Positions 1-6,391 of a stretch of DNA of 8,260 nt are shown here, one piece after another. A program made the translations under genes and the position numbers. How positions within the stretch are numbered: position 1 is the stretch's first letter; the number at the start of each line of letters is the position of its first letter. The notes below the pieces were generated by a model. That model had not been told where the DNA came from, searched no databases, and was given only the letters and a program-made list of their open reading frames with translations. The DNA comes from Acidimicrobiales bacterium (lineage in GTDB: Bacteria > Actinomycetota > Acidimicrobiia > Acidimicrobiales > JANYDT01), in NCBI GenBank assembly GCA_025358985.1, contig JANYHQ010000154.1, positions 1-8,260 on the forward strand. The letters run 5' to 3'.

Positions 1-952
1 CCTTGGCCGGATCGTGATCCTTGAGCTGCTCGATGTCGAACAGCACCGAATCAGGGGCCGTGAGTAGCCCCATCTCGCGAGCCACCTGCAGGTTGCGCTT
101 CATGGAGCGCCCCAACGTGGTGACCTTGCGGTTGCACAGGACCGCGGCGTCGATGATCTGCTGGATACGGTGGATATGGCTGGCGAAACAGGCCACCACC
201 AATCGGCGTCCCTCGTGGTTGCGGAACAACTCCAACAGGTTGCGGCCAATGACACGCTCCGAGTCGGTGAAGCCCTCGGACTCGGCGTTGGTGGAGTCTG
301 CCAACAGCAGCCGGATACCGGGATCCTTGGACATGGCGCCGATACGGGCCAGATCCGTGGTGCGACCATCGATGGGCGTGAGGTCGAGCTTGAAATCGCC
401 CGTGTGATACACGATGCCTTGCGGTGTATGGAAGGCCACCCCGAAGCCATGTGGCACTGAGTGGGCCACCGGAATGAACTCCACATCGAAGCTGCCGATG
501 GTGCGCCGCTCACCGTCTTTGACAGGATGCAGTTCCACCCGGCCCAGCAGCCCAGATTCTTCAATACGACCTTTGGCCATTTGCAGCGTGAGCTCGGAGC
601 TGTAGAGGTGCAGCTTGGGGATGTCCACCTCGCGCAGCAGATACGACAGGCCCCCCACGTGATCCTCGTGACCATGGGTGAGCACGGCTCCATCGATACG
701 ATCGGCGTTCTCACGCAGGTACGTAAAGTCCGGCAGTACCAAGTCGATACCGGGCATGTCGGACTCGGGGAACATCAACCCCACGTCCACGATCATGATG
801 CGCCCGTTGATCTCGATACAGCAGCAATTGCGCCCGATTTCGCCGAGGCCACCGAGGAACACCACGCGCACCGCATCGCGCGCCAACGATGAGGGGCGGC
901 TGGTGGGCGCAGCGGAAGACTTCTGATGACGATGGGTACCGGCTGCGCTCAC
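1..952 (-). CDS. rnj: Ribonuclease J, N-terminal part (runs off the left edge)
   Basis: This is a metallo-beta-lactamase/beta-CASP ribonuclease of the RNase J family, cytoplasmic enzymes with endo- and 5'-exonuclease activity in mRNA decay and rRNA maturation. About 317 residues are visible out of a family length of roughly 550. After a polar 25-residue leader come the strand and turn FLGGLGEIGRN (32-42), the zinc signature HGHEDH (93-98), a further His in VAHSVPH (about 164), the metal-binding Asp in HTGDFK (about 186), and DSTNAE, which with FASHIHRIQQ marks the beta-CASP insert. I chose the GTG at 952-950 because it overlaps the dapA stop as GTGA, no in-frame ATG occurs before the core fold, and the frame is open throughout. 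No strong Shine-Dalgarno precedes it, so translation is probably coupled to dapA. The same dapA-rnj order is known in Mycobacterium. The 3' end is outside the window. Confidence 0.95.
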   Translation of the reverse strand, partial: MSAAGTHRHQKSSAAPTSRPSSLARDAVRVVFLGGLGEIGRNCCCIEINGRIMIVDVGLMFPESDMPGIDLVLPDFTYLRENADRIDGAVLTHGHEDHVGGLSYLLREVDIPKLHLYSSELTLQMAKGRIEESGLLGRVELHPVKDGERRTIGSFDVEFIPVAHSVPHGFGVAFHTPQGIVYHTGDFKLDLTPIDGRTTDLARIGAMSKDPGIRLLLADSTNAESEGFTDSERVIGRNLLELFRNHEGRRLVVACFASHIHRIQQIIDAAVLCNRKVTTLGRSMKRNLQVAREMGLLTAPDSVLFDIEQLKDHDPAK

Positions 953-1863
953 GAGGTGGCGCCGCTCTGGTGGGCATTGCGATGCGCGCTTAGTGCCGCA
1001 TAGACCTCACGAGCGCGATCCTCGAGTGAGGATGGCGCCTCCCCCATCGGCAATCGACACTGCCCGGACGGCATCCCCAGCGTACGTAGCATCGCCTTGG
1101 TGGGCAGCGGGTTGGGGGTGGCATCACAAGTTTCGAACGTGAACGACTCGACCAACCGGGCGTTCATGTCACGGGCGTGTTGTAGGTCGCCCTTCTTGAA
1201 GGAAGTGATCATGTCCTTGTGCTCGGCGGCGCACCAGTGCGTGGCCACGCCGATGACCCCTTCGCCCCCGAGCGCCAAGAGCGCCAGGGTGTGGTCGTCG
1301 TTGCCCGAATACAGCTCGAATCCGGCGGGAGCGTCGGCCATGAGCCGAGCGGAGGCGGCGATGTCGGCAGCAGCGTCTTTCACGGCCACCACGTTCTTCA
1401 CCTCGCGGGCCAGGCGGATGAACGTGTCGTGGGCGATCTTGCGACCGGTACGTACGGGGATGTCGTAGATGATGACGGGGAGTTCCGTAGCTGCACATAC
1501 GGCCCGGAAGTGGGCCTCGATGCCGGACTGGCCGGGCCGGTTGTAATAGGGAGTGACAGTGAGGACGGCGGCGGCGCCCGCGGTGGCCATCTGGGAGGTG
1601 AGGTATACGGCATGGCGGGTGTCGTTGGATCCGGCCCCGGCGATGACGGGAACGGTGACGTTGTTGGCCACCGCCTCGATCAGCGACAGTTGCTCATCAT
1701 CGGACAGTGTGGAGGCCTCGCCCGTAGTGCCGGCGATGACCAGGCCATCGTTGCCCTGCTCCACCAGCCACTTGGCCAGCGTGACTGCACCGTCGAGGTC
1801 GAGGTCGCCGTTTGCATGGAACGGCGTGACCATGGCGGTCAGTACTTCACCGAAGCGGGCCAT
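949..1863 (-). CDS. dapA: 4-hydroxy-tetrahydrodipicolinate synthase
   Basis: The enzyme condenses pyruvate with L-aspartate semialdehyde, the first committed step toward meso-diaminopimelate and lysine, in the cytoplasm. It is a class I aldolase of the DHDPS/NAL family. The 304 residues match the usual length of about 290-305. Visible active-site features are the AGTTGE loop (Thr46/Thr47), Tyr107 in TPYYNRP, Tyr133 and Arg138 in YDIPVRTG, and the Schiff-base Lys162 in VVAVKDAAAD, followed by the GVIGVAT strand near 202-208. All key residues are present. The start is well supported: AGGAG at 1875-1871 lies 7 bases before the ATG. The gene follows a winged-helix-like gene by 51 bp and ends in a four-base overlap with the RNase J gene. 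The 51-bp leader could hold its own promoter; a TACAGT hexamer at 1884-1879 fits a -10 box but I see no good -35. Confidence 0.97.
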   Translation of the reverse strand: MARFGEVLTAMVTPFHANGDLDLDGAVTLAKWLVEQGNDGLVIAGTTGEASTLSDDEQLSLIEAVANNVTVPVIAGAGSNDTRHAVYLTSQMATAGAAAVLTVTPYYNRPGQSGIEAHFRAVCAATELPVIIYDIPVRTGRKIAHDTFIRLAREVKNVVAVKDAAADIAASARLMADAPAGFELYSGNDDHTLALLALGGEGVIGVATHWCAAEHKDMITSFKKGDLQHARDMNARLVESFTFETCDATPNPLPTKAMLRTLGMPSGQCRLPMGEAPSSLEDRAREVYAALSAHRNAHQSGATS

Positions 1864-1870
1864 TGTGTTG

Positions 1871-1875
1871 CTCCT
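1871..1875 (-). promoter_or_regulatory. Ribosome binding site of dapA
   Basis: On the minus strand AGGAG sits 7 bases before the ATG of dapA. It is the clearest Shine-Dalgarno in the left block and fixes the dapA start. Neither gene flanking dapA in this block has a comparable site. Confidence 0.8.
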
Positions 1876-1914
1876 GTAACTGTATTGAATCGTGTGGGGA
1901 CGGCGGCGGGCGGG

Positions 1915-2544
1915 TCAGTGCCCCTCAGAGCCCCGCTCGATGGCCAAGGTGGCCAGCAGGTCTTCGTGGAGCTCCATCCACACCGTGTGATACGAGTCGA
2001 TGATGGGTCGGGCAAACCACTCCACCAGACCGCTGCGGACCTTGTCCACGGCGGCTGAGAAACGGCCGTGGTATGGATCGTACCGGGTGAGTCGACCGGA
2101 GAGTTGCTCACATATGGGCGTCACCCCGTGGTGGACCTCCGCCAGGCGTTCGATCACCGCTGCGTCGTACTCAGGATCCTGGTGATCGTTGAGCACATTG
2201 GCCTCCAGATCGCATACCTGCCAGTCCGTACACACCCGCAGGAGTAGACCGTTGAGGACCAGGAACCCCCGGTAGGCCTGGTCAACCTGCTGTTGAGCGC
2301 CGGATGCTTCAACGTCGTGATGCAGCAGTTGGCGATAGGTGTCGCGGCCGGTGGGGGTAAGCGCCCATCCGCTGATCCGCCCCTCCCGACGTAGGCACAG
2401 CCCCTCGGCGGCGAGGGCGGTGAGCTCGAACGTGGCCGTGCTGTGGTCGAGGCCAGTGAGGGCGGCGACTGCTTCGGCCTCGGCGAACCCTTTGAGCTTC
2501 AGGCCATGCAGGGTAAGCATGCGAGTATCGGACTGGTGTGCCAT
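1915..2544 (-). CDS. Winged-helix-like protein, possible transcriptional regulator, function unknown
   Basis: This is a 209-residue protein that I cannot assign to a characterised family. Residues about 9-75 look like a winged helix: a short helix (LHGLKLKGF), helices EAEAVAALTGL and a following TATFELTALAAEGL, then a basic wing (LRREGRISGWALTPTGR). The rest (about 85-209) is mostly helical and ends in a conserved-looking DSYHTVWMELHEDLLATL segment; there are no membrane segments or signal peptide. The frame stays open upstream to 2652, but the added residues are Cys/Pro/Arg-rich and overlap the inverted repeats, so I prefer the ATG at 2544; an ATG at 2520 is also possible. Neither has a Shine-Dalgarno, consistent with a leaderless message. 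The gene is 51 bp upstream of dapA and probably co-transcribed. A DNA-binding role, perhaps at the inverted repeats just upstream, is inference. Confidence 0.75.
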   Translation of the reverse strand: MAHQSDTRMLTLHGLKLKGFAEAEAVAALTGLDHSTATFELTALAAEGLCLRREGRISGWALTPTGRDTYRQLLHHDVEASGAQQQVDQAYRGFLVLNGLLLRVCTDWQVCDLEANVLNDHQDPEYDAAVIERLAEVHHGVTPICEQLSGRLTRYDPYHGRFSAAVDKVRSGLVEWFARPIIDSYHTVWMELHEDLLATLAIERGSEGH

Positions 2545-2576
2545 GGGGCACAACGCTAGCCCTAGGCCGCAAATTC

Positions 2577-2613
2577 GCGCCCGAGAGGTGCTCTCGGGAG
2601 ACGTCTCGGGCGC
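2577..2613. repeat. Nested inverted repeats in a divergent intergenic region, candidate operator
   Basis: Three overlapping symmetries share the same bases. GCGCCCGAGA (2577-2586) pairs perfectly with TCTCGGGCGC (2604-2613). CCCGAGAG (2580-2587) pairs perfectly with CTCTCGGG (2591-2598) around a 3-nt loop. GAGACGTCTC (2598-2607) is a perfect 10-bp palindrome. The unit TCTCGGG therefore occurs twice in direct orientation and once inverted. It sits 33 bp upstream of the winged-helix gene start and 94 bp upstream of the PPOX gene start, where a shared operator would lie. There is no T-tract beside it, so it does not look like a terminator. Confidence 0.6.
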
Positions 2614-2707
2614 AAAAGGGGTCTGGGAGCACTGTCGCGCGCAATCCACCACACCTCCTCCCCGCAGGATAAGGAATGGCGGCCGCCGCCTGCCGGTTGG
2701 GCCAAAT

Positions 2708-3142
2708 ATGTCCTATGACGAAGCCCCTGACGGATGGTGGAAAGAGTTCGTGGCAGCCATGCCGGCCCGAACTGCGAAGCTGGCGGTGGTCCGGGCCGAC
2801 GGGTCACCTCATGTGGCTCCGGTGTGGGTGGACCTCGACGGCGACCACATCGTGTTCATGACGTCGGCGGACACCATCAAAGGCAAAGCCATCCTGCGCG
2901 ACCCCCGAGTGTCACTGTGTTGGGACGACGAGGTGCCCCCATTCAGCTTCGTCACCGTGGCGGGCACCGCCACCACCTCCACCGACCCTGCCGATTTGCT
3001 GCACTGGGGCACCCGGATTGGCGGCAGATACATGGGTCCCGATCAGGCCGATGCCTACGGTCAGCGCAATGCCGTAACGCCCGAGATGCTCATACGAGTG
3101 ACGCCCACCAACATTGTCGCCAAACGAGACATCGCCAACTGA
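2708..3142 (+). CDS. PPOX-class flavin/F420-dependent oxidoreductase-like protein
   Basis: This 144-residue protein has the split beta-barrel of the pyridoxamine 5'-phosphate oxidase superfamily and most resembles actinobacterial F420-binding members. Supporting segments are RTAKLAVVRADGSPHVAPVWVDLDG (about 19-43), the FMTSADTIKGKAILRDPRVSLCWDDE stretch (about 48-75), FVTVAGTA (about 80-87), and a C-terminal VTPTNIVAKR strand. Members typically reduce small substrates with F420H2 or bind flavin/F420; the substrate here cannot be told. The frame is open upstream to 2339, but that part lies antisense to the winged-helix gene and has no domain character, so the ATG at 2708 is the sensible start. 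It gives the usual family length, although no clear Shine-Dalgarno precedes it. The gene diverges from the dapA block and ends 6 bp from the convergent ATPase gene. Confidence 0.85.
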   Translation: MSYDEAPDGWWKEFVAAMPARTAKLAVVRADGSPHVAPVWVDLDGDHIVFMTSADTIKGKAILRDPRVSLCWDDEVPPFSFVTVAGTATTSTDPADLLHWGTRIGGRYMGPDQADAYGQRNAVTPEMLIRVTPTNIVAKRDIAN

Positions 3143-3148
3143 CCGGCA

Positions 3149-5497
3149 TCACCGCTCATCACGAGTGATCCGGTTCAACCCAAACTGCAGAACCGAGAGG
3201 CCCCCCGCCACCGCCGCCGCCATCAGTATCAAGCCATTGGACCCCGGCAGATGCAAGGAGTACAGGCGGGCGATGGGAGCAATGGCGAACACCGCCGCAA
3301 AGGCCAGCATGAGTACGGCCACCAGCGCCACCTCGCCTTGATCGAGCGGTCGGATCAGCCGGTAGAGAACCCAGAATCCGCACGCCGCCAGGGCCATGGT
3401 GGCGCCGGTTCGGGCCTCCTGCAACGACGCACCCACCACACCCGAGCGCAGCAGCCAGAACACGCACATGGTCACCGCTGCTGTCCCACACCCGGTGGGT
3501 AGTGAGAACCGGACCACCCTGCGTAGATATCCGGGACGCAGTCGCTGCGAAGTAGGCCGAAATCCCAGAAGAAACGCTGGCACACCAACGGTGAGATCGG
3601 CGATCAATGACAGATGCCGAGGGAGAAATGGATACGCCTGTTGACTAAGACCCGCAACTAATGCAAACACAGTTGCGTACACAGTTTTGGTGACAAACAG
3701 CGAAGAGACACGCTCCATATTGGCAATTACTCTGCGCCCTTCGGCCACTACCCCGGGCAGCAAGTCAAATCTTCCATTGAGCAACACCACATCGGCTACC
3801 GCCTTGGTAGCGGGTGTAGCGGTATCCATGGCGATGCCGATATCGGCGGCCTTCACTGCCGGAATGTCGTTGACCCCATCGCCCGTCATGGCCACCGTGT
3901 GACCAGCCTGCTGCAGGGCGATCACCAATTCTCGCTTCTGTTCCGGAAGCACCCGGCCAAACACCGTATAGGCCTCCACGATGTTGGCCAGTGGTTGATC
4001 CACACTCCGTAGGTCAATGAACTTGTCCGCACCGGGTATCCCCAACTCGCGGGCCACTGCAGCCACGGTTTGGGCGCTGTCGCCGGAGATGACCTTTACA
4101 TCTACTCCTTGGTCAAGGAAGTAGCGCATCGTTTGGGCGGCGTCTGATCGTAACTCCTCGTTCATGATGACCATACCCACAGACTCCAGCCCGATAGGCA
4201 GTTGCTGCTCGTCTCCCAATTCCGTGCTGGTCCAAGCCACCAAAAGTACTCTGCGCGCAGACGATGCCAACTGCTTCAATCGGAGCGCAGCGGCACTTCT
4301 GCGCTCCGGGGCAATGGCGTCCAGAATGATCTCCGGCGCGCCGATGATCCACGTTCCGTGACCCGTGAAACTGGTCCCGCTCCACTTTCTTGCCGACGAG
4401 AATGCCGCAGAGCGAATCGCCTCCCAGTGAGGGGGCGCACCCACTTCGGCGGAAATGAGCGCAAACATTGAGGTCGGGCTGGTTTCATTGACCGCCAGCG
4501 CCGCCAGCCCCTCATGCAAGTCCACCCCAACATCACCAATCGGCTCGATGGCCTCCAGTGCCAGGCGCCCTGTGGTGAGAGTGCCCGTTTTGTCCACACA
4601 GATGACATCCACCCGGGCCAAACCCTCCACCGCTCCGAGCTCCTTCACTACTACCTGCTGGCGGGCCAGGCGCACCACAGCCGTGGCCATGGTGACACTC
4701 ACCAACAGCACCAATCCCTGCGGCACCAACGCCACTATTCCCGCCACGGCCGCCACCAACCCATGAGCGACGGTGCTGCCACTGCGCAGTTGACTCCACA
4801 CCAACAATGCCGCTAGGGGGCCCACCATCCAACCGATGTAGCGCAGGATTTGGTCGATGGCAACGCGCAGCTCGGAACGCACCGGATCAAACGCCTTGGC
4901 CTGCTGCTCCAGCTGATGGATCCACACGTCGTCGCCTACACGTGTAGCGACGACGCCAGCCCGCCCTGCCACTACGGCACTGCCGGATCGCACCTCGTCG
5001 CCCACCTGCTTGACCACAGGGTCGGCCTCACCGGTGAGCGCCGACTCGTCAACCTCACAACCGTCAGCGTCGGTGACCGTTGCATCCACCGGCACCTGAT
5101 CGCCGATTTTCAACAGCACTCGGTCACCTAGTAGTATGTCACCAACTGCAACCGCTTGGTTGACACCGTCTCGAACCACCTCCACCGTGGACGCCACCAA
5201 GACGGAAAGATCATCAAGTGTCTTCTTGGCGCGTAGTTCTTGAAAAATACCGATGGCTGCATTGGCCACCATCACCAAAGCAAACGTGAGATCAATCCAC
5301 TCCCCAACGACAATCACCACTATCGCCAGGATAACTATCAGCGCATTGAAGCGAGTGAATAGGTTCGCCTTGACAATGTCGAGGCGCGTACGAGACGAGA
5401 CCTTTGTGACGGTATTGACTTCACCACGTGCTCGCCGTTGCTCTACATCAGATGTACTGAGCCCTCGCTGGTTTGTGGCCAGAGTTGCCTGATCCAT
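3149..5497 (-). CDS. P-type cation-transporting ATPase, CtpE-like
   Basis: This is an inner-membrane ATP-driven cation pump of 782 residues. In order: M1/M2 hydrophobic segments (about 48-88), actuator domain with TGEAD (155-159), M3/M4 (about 222-275) with PQGL (259-262), the phosphorylation motif DKTGTLT (Asp302), a nucleotide domain with FSSARKWSG (366-374) and GAPE (386-389), P-domain motifs ISGD (470-473) and MTGDGVND (537-544), and six further membrane segments (about 598-775). There are no N-terminal metal-binding CXXC domains, which argues against a Cu/Zn/Cd pump. The layout, TGEADP and the TM5-TM6 text (LFVTKTVY, TVGVPAF) resemble mycobacterial CtpE, reported to take up calcium; ion specificity here is inferred. 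The glutamate usual in PEGL is glutamine. It starts 3 bp after the stress-protein stop with a G-rich tract 7 bases upstream of the ATG, so the two genes are very likely co-transcribed. Confidence 0.92.
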   Translation of the reverse strand: MDQATLATNQRGLSTSDVEQRRARGEVNTVTKVSSRTRLDIVKANLFTRFNALIVILAIVVIVVGEWIDLTFALVMVANAAIGIFQELRAKKTLDDLSVLVASTVEVVRDGVNQAVAVGDILLGDRVLLKIGDQVPVDATVTDADGCEVDESALTGEADPVVKQVGDEVRSGSAVVAGRAGVVATRVGDDVWIHQLEQQAKAFDPVRSELRVAIDQILRYIGWMVGPLAALLVWSQLRSGSTVAHGLVAAVAGIVALVPQGLVLLVSVTMATAVVRLARQQVVVKELGAVEGLARVDVICVDKTGTLTTGRLALEAIEPIGDVGVDLHEGLAALAVNETSPTSMFALISAEVGAPPHWEAIRSAAFSSARKWSGTSFTGHGTWIIGAPEIILDAIAPERRSAAALRLKQLASSARRVLLVAWTSTELGDEQQLPIGLESVGMVIMNEELRSDAAQTMRYFLDQGVDVKVISGDSAQTVAAVARELGIPGADKFIDLRSVDQPLANIVEAYTVFGRVLPEQKRELVIALQQAGHTVAMTGDGVNDIPAVKAADIGIAMDTATPATKAVADVVLLNGRFDLLPGVVAEGRRVIANMERVSSLFVTKTVYATVFALVAGLSQQAYPFLPRHLSLIADLTVGVPAFLLGFRPTSQRLRPGYLRRVVRFSLPTGCGTAAVTMCVFWLLRSGVVGASLQEARTGATMALAACGFWVLYRLIRPLDQGEVALVAVLMLAFAAVFAIAPIARLYSLHLPGSNGLILMAAAVAGGLSVLQFGLNRITRDER

Positions 5498-5504
5498 GGA
5501 TCAG
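5489..5504. repeat. 16-bp perfect palindrome across the stress-protein stop and ATPase start
   Basis: CTGATCCATGGATCAG reads the same on both strands. On the coding (minus) strand it contains the TGA stop of the stress-protein gene and the ATG of the ATPase gene. In RNA it could fold as a 6-bp stem, CUGAUC with GAUCAG, with CAUG in the loop, immediately after a GGGGG tract (5509-5505) that is the only ribosome-binding candidate. Confidence 0.6.
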
Positions 5505-6391
5505 CCCCCACCATGCCCTTGGGCCACCACGACCACCGGACACGGGGCATGCGTGAGTACGTGATGGAGGGTGGCGGTGGTGAAGTACCCGCTGAGCGGC
5601 CCGTCGTAATGCTTGCCCATCACCATCACCGCGGCATCAGCGGCTGCCTCCACCAGTACCGACCCCGGTCGGCCCAGCGTCGCCTGGCCGGTGATGACTA
5701 CGCCAGTGGCATCAAGATGGGCCCGTAGGCGGTCAGCCAATTCGGAAAGGTCATCTTCTGCCCATTTTCTTAGCTCGTCTCGGTCCAAGAAGTAGGCCTC
5801 CTTTTCCATCGCCTGATCCATGGAGAACACGGGCCCGTAGAACAAGAAGCGGGGCTCATGGTGCACAGCATGGATGAGTTCGACGGACAGTTTTCGGTGG
5901 GCGGCGAACGCCATGGTCCAGTCCAGTGCCGCTGCGGTGGCGGGGCCGTTGCCCACACCCACCACGGCCGCGCCTCCGGGAGCCAGTGCTGGGACATGAC
6001 CGGATCGCACCACCCCAACGGGGCGATCGCTGTGATGTAGCAACCGATGGGTGGTGGAGCCCACCATCTTGGGTCGATGGGGCGATGCACCATGCCCTCC
6101 CACCGCAATCATCTGCGCACCTACAATGTTGGCAACGTCTACCACCACCGCCGAAGCACGGCCCTCGGGAAAATGACACGTGATGGCGACCCCGGCGGCA
6201 CGGGCCGGGGCCGTCCACACGTCCTCGAGTTCGTGCAACGAACGGGGTACGGGCTCGGTTCCAGATGTAGCGCACACCAAGTGGACCGCGCCGTTCGGCC
6301 CAGCCAGCTGACATCCCCACGCCAGCGCCGCCAGGGAGTCGTCTGATCCGTCGACCCCTACCACCACCACAATGTCGGCTGTCTTCATCAT
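5501..6391 (-). CDS. Universal stress protein with two tandem Usp domains
   Basis: A 296-residue cytoplasmic protein made of two UspA-type alpha/beta domains (about 6-130 and 141-291), a common actinobacterial architecture. Domain 1 opens with IVVVVGVDGSDDS and carries the full ATP-binding pattern G-x2-G-x9-G-S at Gly98, Gly101, Gly111 and Ser112. Domain 2 opens with AAVVGVGNGPATAAALDW, but its loop (GKHYDGPLSGYFTT, about 259-272) does not fit the pattern, so it may have lost nucleotide binding. Tandem Usp proteins are linked to hypoxia, stationary phase and dormancy in mycobacteria. The start is one of two adjacent ATG codons; GGAGG abuts the first, so the second (6388) has the more workable spacing. 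It is followed by the P-type ATPase after 3 bp, suggesting an operon in which stress sensing and ion transport are co-expressed. Confidence 0.92.
   Translation of the reverse strand: MMKTADIVVVVGVDGSDDSLAALAWGCQLAGPNGAVHLVCATSGTEPVPRSLHELEDVWTAPARAAGVAITCHFPEGRASAVVVDVANIVGAQMIAVGGHGASPHRPKMVGSTTHRLLHHSDRPVGVVRSGHVPALAPGGAAVVGVGNGPATAAALDWTMAFAAHRKLSVELIHAVHHEPRFLFYGPVFSMDQAMEKEAYFLDRDELRKWAEDDLSELADRLRAHLDATGVVITGQATLGRPGSVLVEAAADAAVMVMGKHYDGPLSGYFTTATLHHVLTHAPCPVVVVAQGHGGG

Noticed and set aside
816..824. Three consecutive cysteines in RNase J right after GEIGRN, considered as a metal or redox site.
   Set aside because: They lie in a buried beta-strand region of the fold, and Cys-rich variants seem normal in related actinobacterial RNase J proteins, so nothing supports a special role.
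1219..2058. Long plus-strand frame of 279 codons opposite dapA.
   Set aside because: It is the antisense shadow of dapA, whose active-site residues and ribosome site are unambiguous; high GC keeps antisense frames open.
2545..2652. N-terminal extension of the winged-helix gene to 2652.
   Set aside because: The extra 36 residues cross the inverted repeats and look non-coding; the ATG at 2544 or 2520 gives a compact winged-helix start.
2339..2707. N-terminal extension of the PPOX frame to 2339, which would give 267 residues.
   Set aside because: It runs antisense to the winged-helix gene, is Arg/Ser/Pro-rich without domain character, and would nearly double the family length.
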